In this document: positions 24,017 to 36,322 of the stretch, piece after piece | How positions within the stretch are numbered: the stretch's first letter is position 1 | Layout of the letters: each line of letters starts with the position of its first letter | NCBI GenBank assembly: GCA_030686995.1 | Contig: CM060680.1 | Coordinates: 200,123,322-200,187,321 of the forward strand | DNA length: 64,000 nt | Direction of reading: 5' to 3' | Source of the DNA: Artemisia argyi | Taxonomy: Eukaryota; Streptophyta; Magnoliopsida; Asterales; Asteraceae | Notes under the pieces: generated by a model | Seen by the model: only the letters and a program-made list of their open reading frames with translations | What the model was told of the DNA's origin: nothing | Databases searched by the model: none | Position numbers and translations under genes: made by a program

Positions 24017-24213
24017 TGGCATAACTCAGGTGAGTTATTATACCCCCCCCCCCCCCCCCGAGTTATGGGATAACTCAGTTTTTTTTGTGAGTTATGGCAT
24101 AACTCAGGTGAGTTACCATACCGTTCCCCTAAAGTTAACGCACCAAGTTAACACCTTAACGCTGACGTGGCACTGAGTTATGGGATAACTTACCGTCACT
24201 TTACCGAGTGCCC
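23889..24213. mobile_element. Tourist-like (PIF/Harbinger) MITE, 325 bp
   Basis: Ends GAGCACTCGGTAAGG and, inverted, GGGCACTCGGTAAAG, flanked by TAA at 23,886-23,888 and 24,214-24,216. The uninterrupted site ACTATACTAACTATTTTAAA survives at about 41,692, confirming insertion. The interior has repeated GAGTTATGGGATAACTCA and an 18-base C run. Its first 128 bases also occur at 22,705-22,832 through the tandem duplication. Confidence 0.88.
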
Positions 24214-24216
24214 TAA

Positions 24217-25327
24217 CTACTTTAAAGTTAAATGTAAAGTTAAAGCTAATAAAATGTAAATGGTAATACATATAAAAGAAGGAAAAAGAAAACAAACATA
24301 TATACATATTCTAACTTGCAAAAACAGTTAGGTATTTATGGCTTTACACACATTGTCAATTTACAAAAATATAGTTTGAAAAAGACTTTTAAACGTGTTA
24401 GAACTCTCATAAAGACGTGAGTGTAGCATATTATCTATAAATGGATCATTTTGACATTATAGTTTTAGAAGTATTTGATTCGCATCTCGGTTCTTATGCA
24501 CATGTATTAGTTAGTATTACAAATTTTCATTAACATCTAGACATCTAGTCATATACCAGTATTAGACGAATATTCTATGTATATTAGAAAATAATTGTAC
24601 TTGCGAACTTGTGGTTCTGATGTAGCCTTTTAAAAGTTCAATTTCTAGTTATTGTGAAAAAAAAAATAGTCTATAAGTTATAAACGAAAAAGGATAAAAT
24701 TTAAGAATTTAAAAATATAAATCATTAATTTAATGGTAGATGTGTTACCATTATTAATCAAAGGTATATTAATAATGATATTTTTCTCATTTTGAAAGTT
24801 TTAAACATAATTATATGTTTTTTATATATAGTAAAGATAAGAACATTAATTTTCATCGAAATACATTACACATGTAACGACTAAAATACATATGTAAAGA
24901 GCGCATAATTAATTAACTCATCGGTTCACATATATACTATCTATTCATTTTTTGTGATAATATTTAATGTCGATTTTGCTATGCGTCTTAATCTTACCAT
25001 TAAACATACTCTTTCTTTATTGACTCTTTTTCTAAAAAAAAAAATAAAAAAAAAAAAAAAAAAAAAAAAAATGGACATATTCTTAATACATGAAAACTAT
25101 TTTTCCTTTCTAAAATTGCTAGTTTTGCAACTATTTATTACTGTAATTTGTAATTTGGTATTGTAACAGCTACCATATTACTGACAATTTTATCTTTACA
25201 CACCTTTTTCATATTGAGAAACAACATAAATAGTTATATTAGTTATATTGTGAAGAATACAAAAGTATGTTATATAGATTCCTTAAACTCAACACGATTC
25301 GCATATATCTCTTTTTCTTTTTCTTTT
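24217..25327. other. Upstream region of DC1 gene B, no gene seen
   Basis: Matches the region upstream of gene A in two stretches (about 24,310-24,530 with 73-370, and about 24,950-25,327 with 1,560-1,900). It contains an A run at about 25,038-25,070. No coding sequence was recognised. Confidence 0.6.
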
Positions 25328-25337
25328 TATAAATAGA
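25311..25337 (+). promoter_or_regulatory. Core promoter of DC1 gene B
   Basis: TATAAATAGA at 25,328-25,337, 220 bases before the ATG at 25,548, preceded by two CTTTTT hexamers. Spacing and sequence equal those of gene A apart from the shorter hexamer run. Confidence 0.65.
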
Positions 25338-25547
25338 GACATTTCACTTAAACTTTGTCTTTTTCTTTTTCTTTTTTAAAGCAGCAAAACAATTACAAGC
25401 AAAGAATCCACTATAACCACTATATAATCTAATCTATATTTTACTCATTTCAACCCATCTTGTCTAACCATCTTTTATATTATTTTGTTTCTCGCCATCT
25501 TTATTTGTCTTCATTTGTTGTTGTTTTTAATCCACCTTAAGTCATAC

Positions 25548-27727
25548 ATGGAGTCCCATCCCAAACTTCAAAATCATGAAAAAATTATTACATTGATGCA
25601 ACATGAGCACCCGCTTCAGCTCGTGGATTTGCAGCCTTGTTATCCAGACTATCGAGAATATAGTGATGACGAGGAGGAGGATAGGGTTATAAAATGGGAT
25701 TTTAATAGTCCATGTAATTGGTGTGGCAAAGTTATTAACGTGTATCATAGGTATTACTATAAATGTACCGATTCATGTGATTATGTGCTTCACAAATCAT
25801 GTGCACAGGCACTTCTCACAACGTTAATAATAGTAAAATCCCATGGTCTACCTCATAAGTTAACCCTTAGTCAGCGAGATAATGAACGTTATTGTCATGC
25901 TTGTGGGGCAGATATACATGATGAATGGTGTTATGATTGTTCAATCTGTTCACAGATTTATATATCTTATTATAGAAGCATACATGTAAAATGTGCCATG
26001 ATTGGAAAAGAAAATCATATCATCTATCATCCCAGTCACCCACACCCACTACAGTCTGTTACCTCTAAACCAATTTTGTGTGAATGTGATGCGTGTGGGA
26101 AAGAACATAGGGGTATCTTCTATCATTGTACCACATGTGTTGACTACACCATACATACTGATTGCGCGTTCCTCCCTAGACAGTTACAAACCCAACATAC
26201 TCACCCACTCATCATTTCTTATCCCTCCCAATATATGGATCAAGATATAAGCTACGGTTTTACCTGCAGGATATGCCGTGAGCCTTTCCGTCTTGAATAT
26301 ATTTGGATTTATGAGTGTGAAAGTTGTAGGTACTTTGTGCATCTAGATTGCGCAACCTCAAGGAATGAGCCCTTCATGTCAATCTTCTTATCTCCAGGTA
26401 ACTAAAATACATATTAATCTCTTTTATGATTACGCGAATCTCCCATTTGTACATTATAATCTTTTTATAGCAATGAGCACTTAGGATTCTCCGTACGAAG
26501 CGTTTCTTTTCAAATAAATTTACTAAATATCTCATGCTTCGAATGCTTGAGTGGAATTTTGTTTGATATGTATGAAGATCTTAATATTAACCCATTTTCA
26601 ATTTATTTGCAGACATAAGCAAAACCATCAAAAATTTTGAAGATGCGGATCATCCTAATCTTCTCAAACTCCCATTCCCGGATCAAACTTACAGCATACT
26701 AAAACATTGGTTTTCCAAAGAATCGGGATCAACAAGTGAAAGGAACCTGGAGCACATAAGTCATGAGCATGTTCTAAGTCTGGTAGGCACACAATCCAAT
26801 GACAGTAAAGGTGCAAGCTCTTCAAGTGTTAGTTCAATATCTTGTCATAACCCAATGAAAAGGATTGAGCTTTTATGCAACGGGTGTGTGAGACCAATCA
26901 TGGATGTACCCTTTTACAAATGCTCCAGCGAAGACCAGTGTTGCGACTTTGTACTTCACGAGTGGTGCACTCGTTTACCTGCTGAATTGCCAAACTATCC
27001 AGGTCACAGACACACTCTCAAGTTCCTTCCAAAAGTTTCGAAAAATATATTCGGTATTTTCGATTGTGAAATTTGCGGGTTACGTTGCAACAGGTTCGCT
27101 TACGGGTGCACCGAATGTCAATACTACATTGATGTTAACTGTGCATTCATCCCTGATGAAATCACACATGAAGCTCACCCGGATCACATTCTTTCACGAT
27201 GTGATCCGAGGAGCATGAGAAAGCCATGCGTTGCAGAAGGCAATTACTGGGGAAGTGAAATTTGTTTTAGTTGTGAATCTTGTGATTTTTACCTACATTC
27301 TGGTTGTGCTTTATTCTTGCCTGGTATTATAAATCACAAGTTGGACAAGCACCCCATGAAGTTGACTTACGGTCCGGTAGAGAACCATAAAAGTGAATAC
27401 TTTTGTGAAGTCTGTGAGGAATGGCTCAATCCGACCAGATGGTTCTATCATTGCGATATGTGTGCCTACTCTTTACATACTTGCTGTGCTCCGGTAATAC
27501 TTAACTTTCAAGCAGCCTTCTACAATTACAGAAGCGTTTATCAGTTTTTGAATATTAAGTTTGGGGGAATTTATAAAATCAAAGGTCACGAGCACTCTGT
27601 ATCACTTGCACTAGGGTCTGAAGCAGATGGTAAATGCCCAACCTGTCATCGTGACGTGATAAAAGATATAATCATTAAGTGTCAGAATTGCAAGGTCGCA
27701 ATGCATTACCAATGTTGTGGAGATTAA
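25548..27727 (+). CDS. DC1 domain protein, gene B, two exons
   Basis: Predicted 654-residue paralogue of gene A. Exon 1 is 25,548-26,397 and exon 2 is 26,613-27,727 (stop included). The 215-bp intron has GT at 26,398 and AG at 26,612 in the same phase as gene A. As in gene A the frame upstream of ATG 25,548 is open back to a TTG at 25,485 but has no earlier ATG. DC1 units begin with HEHPLQL, CNWCGKV, HKSCAQ and end with CPTCHRD and the C-terminal HYQCC. All metal-binding positions seen in gene A are kept. It lacks the 42-bp repeat of gene A and has a shorter linker after the first unit. No frameshift or stop. The likely role is the same zinc-binding, regulatory or defence-associated function, not defined further. 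The gene sits just upstream of the CACTA element. Confidence 0.9.
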
Positions 27728-28588
27728 TGTAATGTTGTTTTCTTTTGGGAGAGATTGAATTTGAATATGGATTAAATGAAAATATTTGTGTTTTCTGGGT
27801 GTTGTATGTTATTTTAAAGAGGTCTTCTAAGTGTTTGATGTAATTCCTGAAAGATATAGTAGCTCATTGATTCGTATAGGACTAAACATTTATGGCACTA
27901 TTACGTCAAGCAGGGTTAGTTGATATCATTTCAAAAAAATTGATAGTTTACAAAGCTCATGATCTGGCTATTTCATATTATCTTTATACATGAATACGTG
28001 ATAAAAACATTCTGATGAATCAAACCAAGAATCATCTTTTGCTGCATTTTCGACTTGTGGTTATTTATATTTGATAGAGAAAAAGTATACAGTCGTACAT
28101 TCAAAATAAAAAAACATGATAAGCATTTTCTATTAGTAGTTTACATCTTGTCTCATTTTGTAGCTTTCGAGGGATGAATAGAAAAATGGTTGCAAGCAAG
28201 CCTCGATCTTTATGTAGCACTTGCATACACAAAAAAGATAAAAAGGATTCCAAGTGTGATGACAATTTTATTTATTTATTTATTTATTTATTTATTTTGT
28301 GGTTGAGTAGGGAAAATTGTAAGTGACTAGTCTATCTGCGAGTTTTGTTGATACATGTGTGGTTTTAGGCCGTACAACAAATGTGTTGATATTCGTCTTT
28401 CTAAAATAATATTGGGAAAAACAACACAATATCTAAAAAGCCAAAAGTCGCATCATTTTATATAAAACTTACCAATAAAAAAAAATAATAATAAAAAAAA
28501 TAAAAATAAAAAACAACAACAACAACAACAACAACGAGAGAACATAGTGCAAAGGTTCACTAAAAACTATTTGTGCTTATTAGCCCAA
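27728..28588. other. 3' flank of DC1 gene B, no gene seen
   Basis: Only the first 60 bases resemble the flank of gene A (GGGAGAGATT, GAATATGGATTAAATGAAAA). The rest differs, so the shared flank was cut here. Contains (TTTA)n at about 28,265-28,298 and (CAA)n at about 28,511-28,535. Confidence 0.6.
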
Positions 28589-31393
28589 CACTACAAAATT
28601 TGTGACATTTGCTCACTAATTCAAGAGTAAGCCAAAGATAGGGAAAAGAGTTACTAAAAACTATTTTGGCAACTCCCACTAAAAAGAAAATAGTCACTAC
28701 TGAAGTCATCACTAAAAGTCCATCCTTACACAATATTTAGTAAGCAAAAGGGTCAAATTTTTAGTGACTATTCTCTTTTAGTAGGCAAAGGTGTCAAATC
28801 TATTTTACACCAAAGCGTATTTAAAATGTTTTAGCCAATTTCTTTTACAACTAACAGTGTGCAAAGGTTCACTTTTAGTGACTAAATGATAAGTGAGTAA
28901 AGCTAATTCATAAATAGTACACTTTTTTATCCCCAAATGATGCAAAACAGAAATACATTCAAAACAGAAATATTTCCCAGAATTGGGTTTTCCAGAAATA
29001 TTTTCCAAATACCATATTATATCAAATTCAAAACATTCAAACTGACCCATTCTATACACAACTCATTCCTCAGCATATAGATCGTAATCGTAATCATAAT
29101 CAGATTTAAAATAGAAATGAAGGTAACCTACAAGAATAACATTGTCCGAACCAGAAATATATACACAACTCATTCCTCAGCATATCAACACATTCAAACT
29201 GACCCATTCAAACTAATCTATACTTGTCTTGTCCCAGCAGGTTCTGCACCCTTAAACTGAGTTCCAAATTTCATAGCTGAGCATCCTCTCTCTTGAGTCC
29301 CTTCAATGTCTGCACCAATCACACAATCACAAAAACAATAAAACTCATAGTGCGCATAAGCAAAAAAAAAAAAGTAAAACTCATAATTAAGCAAACGTTT
29401 GGGGCGATTGTTGTTGTAACTAAGAACAATAAAACTCAGCCCATAGCAGTTAATTCATGTGTTCCCCAACACGTGAGGCTCAATGGATTTCGAACGGATC
29501 TCCTTCTTCTTCTCACTAATAGCCTGCCTGTTAAGTTTAATTACACACCAGAATACACTACTAATAGCCTGCCAGTTAACTGCAGTTTAAATTGGTAATC
29601 AAGTTGGTTACACAATCTCCATTCAGTTGTAATCAGAATCATATTGAAGTTTCAGATAACCAAAAACTTTAAGACAACATTGGCGACATCTGACAAATTC
29701 TAGTATGTTGGCACAATCACATAAGCATGACCAAATTTATAATTTCCTAATAACCTAAAATATAAATATGCAAGAACAATGCAAATAGAAGATGGAGAAT
29801 AAAACATGCTGCTTTTCAACCATGGCTGTTTGGAATAGTTACCAGCATTATGAGCCTAGAAAGTCTGACATGGAGTCAGACACAAAATTAAACTCTTGGT
29901 TGTCAAATCACAATTAAAATTGTATGTTCATAAATTGTGGCTTTCTGCAAATGCTGGGGTATGTAAAGGAGAATGATTGTTATCTATTGTATTGCATTCA
30001 AATGGTACTAGCAAAATAATGTGTAGTTTTCGTGTAAGAAAATCAGAAAAAGGAACACAACATTGTTGTTATATCTTGAAAACACCAAACATCAACTCTT
30101 GTTACGTACACATATCATGAAGCAAAATCTTTCGCATACCATCTGTTACTATAAAACTTCCAATACTGGTGGACCTAGCTATACCGGAGGTGACAAGTAG
30201 TTATAGTATCACCCAGATTAGTCAATATTTTATGCCACCAACAATAGTGGAGTAATTTTCATTAATGTAAAGCCGGTCTCTTTCTAAGCAGAATAAAATC
30301 CTTAATACTATGAACACACTTAGGACATTAGAATGACGGAATACAAGAATGTAAATTTGATATACTAAACTGATTTAACAATGATTTTGATAACATATGT
30401 TTTAACTCGAGGATACATTATTACAACATCAAAATAAGGTAAATGCAACACATTTTTCCAAAGCAAGGTAGGTGACACCCAGGCTTTAACAGACACCTTA
30501 CTTGTGAATTTTCACCTCCTTAATATTAGGCTATCAAGCATAAAGGGACTTGTTACAGCATCAGTGTTTAGTAGTTCCATCCATCAAATCCTATCCTAAA
30601 GAATCTATCCTCACAAAACCGGTAACATGACACCAACTATCAGCCTACCACAACTAACCACTGAAAAACTAAACACGACTAACATAAATACATAAACTCA
30701 GTTTCCGCAAACTAGCCTATTTACTAGCAACAAGCCAACAATCATGACAAATTGCAAGACAATCAAGCAAATCATCCGCAACAGTCCTTGAGTTACATCG
30801 TAAACAAACCGAAAATACAGCAATAACTATTATCCCTAGCACAATTCAGGTAATCTAAAACACGACCCGCAATCATACATAAGATCATAAACTCGACCAA
30901 CAATCATCCATAGAACTCAATTACCATTATCAAGCTTAACTACACGCAACAACGACAGCAAGTTGTAAACAATAATGCCTAAAAAGCAGAGTAGGTGATG
31001 CTCACACTCTGCTCGCTTAAAGATTCTCGCAATCTCGCCCATTACCACTAGGCAATCACGCATACAACGACTAGTGCTTTATCCACAGACCACAACCTCT
31101 TTTTAAAGTTTTAAATCATGACCCAATCCACAATGCAAGTCCTAGTAGGTCTAACAGGTTGGGGCCAGGTAAATAAGCATAGAAATTCTAACTGGCACAG
31201 TAAATGAGATACATAAGCATAGAAATTCTTCAAGCATAACAAAAGCAATTTGACCCTTCACAGATTTCATTATGCATGACACTTGGTTCACTAGTTGCCA
31301 GCAATTTTTTACACTAAGAACGAAATCTTTGAGTTTCAACTCAACAGTAGACAGAATCAACAACTTTACCAGTGACATATTTTATTCGATTAC

Positions 31394-31939
31394 CTGAGTA
31401 TCTTCACAAAACCATCGAGCCACTAGCTTCCTGAAGTCCTGTTTCTCCACTCTAGAATCAGTTTGAGTAGCTACAATTTCATCAATGGTTAAGCTTGAAT
31501 CAAATGAACGTTTTTTTAGCTCATATTTCCATGTCTTCCATTTTCGTCCTATGTCCGACATGACCCACAATTTGATTTCTTCTGTTTCAAAAGGAGCAAA
31601 TTCAAATTTCTCCTACAATTCAATATTTAGCCAGCATATTAGTGATGTATAAATCATGAATATTTATAAATTAAATAATATATTTGTACACATTATATCA
31701 AATTTACCTTCACGATGCTCCATAAATCATCTTTCTTTTCTTCTATACTTTCCTCCAATCTTTGATGCTTATATCGATATGTTGAGGCATTTTCGCAACT
31801 GTTCCGAGAAAGCTAGTTAGCTCATTTGCCTCTTTGCCAACAGGTTGTCCAGCCTCAAACGTAACCGTTAACCTTTCATCAGGTTCAAAATCCCATATAG
31901 CTTGCTTTCTAGTATGACCACGAACCCGTTTCGGTGGAC
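31394..31939 (-). pseudogene. Transposase_24 (Ptta/En/Spm) domain remnant, two exons
   Basis: Minus strand exon 31,708-31,939 reads PPKRVRGHTRKQAIWDF, GQPVGKEANELTSFLGT, then ISIKDWRK. Exon 31,394-31,612 reads WVMSDIGRKWKTWKYELKK and DFRKLVARWFCED. This is the order of the plant transposase family Ptta/En/Spm (Transposase_24): GQP-x-G, SSFLG-like, DW, W...IGKKW..WK, LV..W. GT-AG borders are present on both sides of the intron. A frameshift follows DWRKV (TAG), after which EEKKDDLWSIVK continues in another frame, so the product is broken. No catalytic TNPD-type segment is seen. Confidence 0.78.
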
Positions 31940-32112
31940 CTATAATTTCACTCAATATTTATGAAAATAATGCCAATCAGTTAAACATGAACAACTAATT
32001 AAACATGTCGATACACCAAAATTAAAAAAATAAAGCACTGTGTTTCCCTCAGAAATTAAACATGATTTAATCAACTTATGGAAGTAGCCCAACGCGTATT
32101 TATAATAGATAG

Positions 32113-32223
32113 AACCTCCTAAATCAAAGTAATATTGATGACTTCCGAAGGCATGTCATCGCATGTTCAACTTCTAATGATTGTCATGTGATCGCATCTT
32201 ATTTCAGAGGGGCTTTTAAACAG
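32113..32223 (+). pseudogene. PCS: Phytochelatin synthase exon fragment 1
   Basis: Plus strand reads NQSNIDDFRRHVIACSTSN, then DCHVIASYFRGAFKQ, up to 32,223. This is the segment that in plant phytochelatin synthases lies immediately before TGTGHFSP. The 5' limit is unclear. The following intron is 83 bp and begins GCTAGT rather than GT, so it is either a GC-AG intron or a mutated donor. Captured inside the CACTA element. Confidence 0.82.
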
Positions 32224-32306
32224 GCTAGTATTACTCCAATTGTATTGAGTACGATATTTTATATCTCTATGAAAGTAATTTTTTTCAAATTATTTTAACA
32301 ATGTAG

Positions 32307-32470
32307 ACGGGGACTGGGCACTTTTCACCTATTGGTGGATATCATGCAGGAAGGGACAAGGTGTTAATTTTGGATGTTGCAAGATTTAAGCATCCTCCTC
32401 ATTGGGTTCCTCTTACACTCCTATGGGAAGCCATGGATACCATTGATGATTCAAGTGGATCTCGTAGAGG
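32307..32470 (+). pseudogene. PCS: Phytochelatin synthase exon fragment 2 (His and Asp catalytic segment)
   Basis: After the acceptor AATGTAG the exon reads [34 protein letters not shown] and [18 protein letters not shown], ending before GTGCGT. These are the parts of the peptidase C83 domain that hold the catalytic His (in GHFSP) and Asp (in ILDVARF). Phytochelatin synthase makes metal-binding peptides from glutathione. Fragment 1 and this exon are contiguous in the normal gene order. No C-terminal exons are present and no promoter is evident. Confidence 0.9.
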
Positions 32471-32599
32471 GTGCGTGTTATGGTTTCTCATAGTAAATTA
32501 CCAATATTTTCTTGACGGTTTGCTAATTGCCACATAAGATATTAAACCAGTATGCCCATATGCAAAACAGTATCATACTAATCAAGGATACAAAGTCAC

Positions 32600-32706
32600 C
32601 TTTCCATTTTCGGCCAAAGTGCATTCAAGACCATGGCAATTGTAGCCAATCCACAATAAGCACGTTCTGACTGTGTCTGGAAATTAGATATCAACTTAAA
32701 CAGTTT
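32600..32706 (-). pseudogene. PCS: Phytochelatin synthase exon fragment (Cys catalytic segment), inverted
   Basis: Minus strand, after acceptor ATTGCAG and before donor GTGACT, reads [20 protein letters not shown] and then TIAMVLNAL. This is the segment with the nucleophilic Cys (AYCGLA) of phytochelatin synthase. It points opposite to the other two captured exons, 130 bases away. A short deletion after NAL shifts the frame (normal family members continue IDPGRKWKG). The exon between the Cys segment and fragment 1 is missing. Confidence 0.87.
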
Positions 32707-34019
32707 CTGCAATTACATTGGACAGGGTAACAGTTATAAAGGATTAATATATATTATGGAGCATAAGTGGTTCAGGCCAACAACACATGACACAAACCAA
32801 AAATGACATGATAGACTGTTTCTGTCATCATAACTAACACATTCAGCACAACCTTCCCTGACCTGTTTCGACCAGTCCTAAAAATGACATGAATAAATCC
32901 AAACCCGTTTTGAGATGTTACCAAACGTGATGCACCCATCTTATCAACTCTACATGAATGTTAATGATCAAGTGGGCCTAAATCGTAGTTGTAAGTTCTT
33001 TCATAAATCCAGTAGTTATCTATCTTGTTACTTTCATATGTCACATATAATCAACATCAAGTGCTTGGTATGGTGAACCTGTTTCTAACAGTAGGGTCAC
33101 ATAATCAGCTATCACTTATTAACACTTTCTAAATACAAAACGTACATTGTATTATACCTGAGTTAGGGTTTCAATCGGCGACAGAGACGGTGCCGGAGTT
33201 ATGGATAGAGACAGAATACGGTGACGATTAACAATTTAGGCCGGATTTAGGGTTTCAGTGGTGGATTTAGGTCCGTTTGGGAGATGGAGATGGATGGATG
33301 GTGCAGGTCGTTTGGGATATGGATGCAGATACATTAAGTAATCTTTTAAGTAAAAAATTTTAGTTGTGCCAAGACCTTTTTTTTTTTAATTTAAGTAAAT
33401 CTTTTACTTACTTTTATTTAAATATGCTTAAGTCAGCAAATGTTACAAAGATGGTTTTAGTAACTCTTTGACTCATTAGTGGGCATATGTTAAAATTTTA
33501 CCTTCTTTTTTTTTTCACTTACTTTTGGTTGGTGACTTTATAAAAGTTTTAGTGGGGAAAATTTTTAGTGAGTATATGTCAAAGTTTTACTTTTATAATT
33601 TTATGTTTATTTTTTACTTTTTGGTGTCTTTTAAAAAATTTAGCGAGGAAAAGTTTTAGTGAGTGTATGTCCAAAATTTTGTAATGCAACCACGGTGGAA
33701 GTATCAAGTATGAATACTTGTACTCCTTAAAATTTTAAGACAAACACGTACACGTTTTCTACTAGTAATTAAGAAATGATTTGTTAAAAACATAAAATTT
33801 TAAAAAATTGTTGCATAATAAAAGCATGTCCTCTCATGTCGGGCTATATTATACTCCGTAGTAGCCTATGTGACATATTAATATGGAAAACATAATAAAA
33901 GGCCATGTAATTTTATATCACTTGAATAGGTTTATAACATAGTGTGGATAGGTTTATAATTTAATGTCATAACACAAGTATAAACCTTTTAAAAGGTTTA
34001 CCATAATGGATGGCCTAAT

Positions 34020-34054
34020 ATTTGCTTCCTCAATGGACTTTTTGTTGGAGCATG

Positions 34055-34111
<57 letters not shown>

Positions 34112-34150
34112 TGGGAGAGATTTGAATTTGAATATGGATTAAGAGATCAA
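34020..34150 (+). other. Orphan DC1 3'-flank relic with (ATT)n
   Basis: TTCCTCAATGGACTTTTTGT, then TTGGAGCATGTTTATT, an (ATT)n run at about 34,057-34,111, then TTTGGGAGAGATTTGAATTT. The flanking words occur in the same order after DC1 gene A (4,450-4,540) and copy C (44,832-44,920). No DC1 coding sequence is nearby, so this is the end of a lost DC1 copy. Confidence 0.75.
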
Positions 34151-36104
34151 TGGACTCACTAGTACTCTTATAAAATTTAATCAATTATGAAGTTGGAAAC
34201 TTAATCGCTGACAAATTTACAATATCGATTAATAGCTTCTAATTAACTGTTTAAGAAGAGGCTAAACACATACATATACACCTCAACAAACATAACATCA
34301 GAAGTTGATATGATATTCGATCTACTCGCGTGACTTAAGCCTTGTAAACTCGTGACTCAAAATCATAATTTTTTTTTACCCGTGATTTGAATCCTAAGTA
34401 TGATGGGAAATTCGGTTTCTTTTAGTTAATGGAGTGAGGCTAGTATTGTTTGGTGATTGATGGTTTGAAAAATAAAGCCATGTATTAGTGCGTTTGTGTA
34501 TCCTACTTAATGAGGCTCCATGTTCCTTCACATTCTTTGATAGGTGAACTGTTTTGGTCTCCTTTTCTCTCCATTTATAGTACTTTACAAGCCTGTGTTT
34601 GCTTACTCATTACTTGACTCATGGTGATTATGTGTCTATTTATTTAATTATCTATTTGGTGATCATGCTTCTTAAAGAAATGATGACTTTTTGATGGTAT
34701 TTTGTTCTTAACACCACCACTTAATGTTCGTTAAGATTCGGGTGGTCTTTTTGGAGAGACTTTTATTGTCAAATAGAATATTCCATTACTGAAAAATTAA
34801 GTGTGCTCTTGCATAGATGTCTCCAATGTAAGTAGGCTTGAGCGTGTGCAAAGTTAGAACGGATTTACTCTTATGGATTGTCTAATGATATTAGATGGAA
34901 TAGTGGAATTATTTCCAAATGTGGTGGTTGTTAAAGAGCTGGTTGAGGTATAGAGCAATATGTATTCCTAATTAAGGAACTCATATGATGACTACATTAA
35001 TGACTAACTGAAACTTAGCAGGATGGAGTATTGGAAGTTGTCCTGCTGTGATGATAGCATTGTTGCCGTTTGTGAATTAAAGGGTGTCAAGATCTAATTC
35101 TTCATCTTGTGTAGGTGAGTCAAGAAACGTGGTTCTTTACAAGATTGGTTAGAGGGTAAGTTCATCTAATCTTGGAAGGGTCATGGGATATGTTGGATCA
35201 ACTAGACGTATATCACATGTCTACTTGACAAAAGTTGTTATACAATTGTAGTTAACACGTAATTCTCGATATAATTTTTTGTCCCCGTTTATGCTTATAA
35301 GAAGCTAAAATTAGAATGTGGTAAAAGTTGACATCTACTCATGATACTTTCAAAACCTCAATCGATATGCTATATTGCACTTACTTCTACTAATAGCGCA
35401 ATTTCTTTTTAAAATAACCAATTTTCATTATCGCGGACCTATATGTCCTTAGTAGCTGACCCTACCCAAAAGAGAATGAGTGGAGGATTATGAGAAAGTC
35501 AATAGTATTAGAATATTTGTCGCATGCACTGAGTTCAATGCTTTCTTTTGACTATGATCTTGACAACGAGGGTGAAGATTCGCTTGGAGAGTTTAAACAA
35601 GATAGAAGTATTCTTCCATCTAAAAAGTTAGTGTCTTATAATACTATGATCTTAAGACTCAAGAAATAACAGGAGTTATAGTTCCTCCTTTTTTTTTTTT
35701 TTTTTTTTTGACATGAAACCATTTGATGCTTCAATTGAGGTAGGAACTGATCTAACATGTTTACATATAATTATATCATTATTGATCATGGTTCGTTTAT
35801 TCTAAAACATTAGCTCTTTGTTAATTAGTGGAATTGATATTCACTTATCACGTGACCATGCTGATATGGCCATACCACAGTTTATATATATTATCGGGTT
35901 GTTACTTGTTACACTATTTAGGATGATCAAAAAATGTTTTAATTGGAGCAAGGAAAGCAATTTATAAAACTGAATCGTAATAAACTTGCTTACACTTGTG
36001 TAACATTCTGTCATTTATTTTTAATTTTTTTTATCCTGCAAGGGGGTTCATGGACTGTTAATCATATCTTATTTCACATATTTTTAGGCCCTTGAAGCTC
36101 TTTC
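34151..36104. other. Intergenic, no gene seen
   Basis: AT-rich sequence without a reading frame or recognised element. A T run lies at about 35,690-35,709. Confidence 0.5.
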
Positions 36105-36322
36105 TGTAGAATAGTGTTTATGTGATGATAGAATAGAATGATTTGTCTTTCTCCAATACCTCGTACAAAGACCTACCATATAAAGGGATTTACTAGAACT
36201 ATTTATGGGTAGATCCCATTAATTACGGGATTGACTAATCACACATGATTTTATGCCTATCACTAATTTATAGCTCATTACAATAAATGATTATTTGGAC
36301 TTATCAATTTACTCGGCTAACA
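36105..36322 (-). repeat. Copia 3' LTR
   Basis: Reads TGTTAGCCGAGTAAATTG at its start and ends CACTATTCTACA on the minus strand, so it has TG...CA ends. It differs from the 5' LTR at the equivalents of AGCTC/AGTTC and GATTATT/GCTTATT. A purine tract GCGGGGGAG immediately precedes it (36,323-36,331), the expected polypurine tract. Confidence 0.95.

Larger units (their letters stand above)
28589..33686. mobile_element. CACTA (En/Spm) transposon, 5,098 bp, carrying host gene exons
   Basis: Left end CACTACAAAATTTGTGACAT; right end, inverted, CATTACAAAATTTTGGACAT, both followed by CTCACTAA within about 30 bases. Three-base direct repeats CAA flank the element (28,586-28,588 and 33,687-33,689), the size expected for CACTA elements. 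Both ends hold subterminal repeats with TTTAGTGACTA or TTTTAGTGAGT words over about 300 bases. The interior carries minus-strand Transposase_24-type exons (31,394-31,939) and three phytochelatin synthase exons (32,113-32,706). Stretches 28,905-31,390 and 32,710-33,300 show no recognisable gene. No intact transposase is visible, so it probably depends on another element to move. Confidence 0.9.

Noticed and set aside
28805..29059. 84-codon minus-strand frame in the CACTA left end
   Set aside because: Lies in subterminal repeat sequence and resembles no protein; probably chance.
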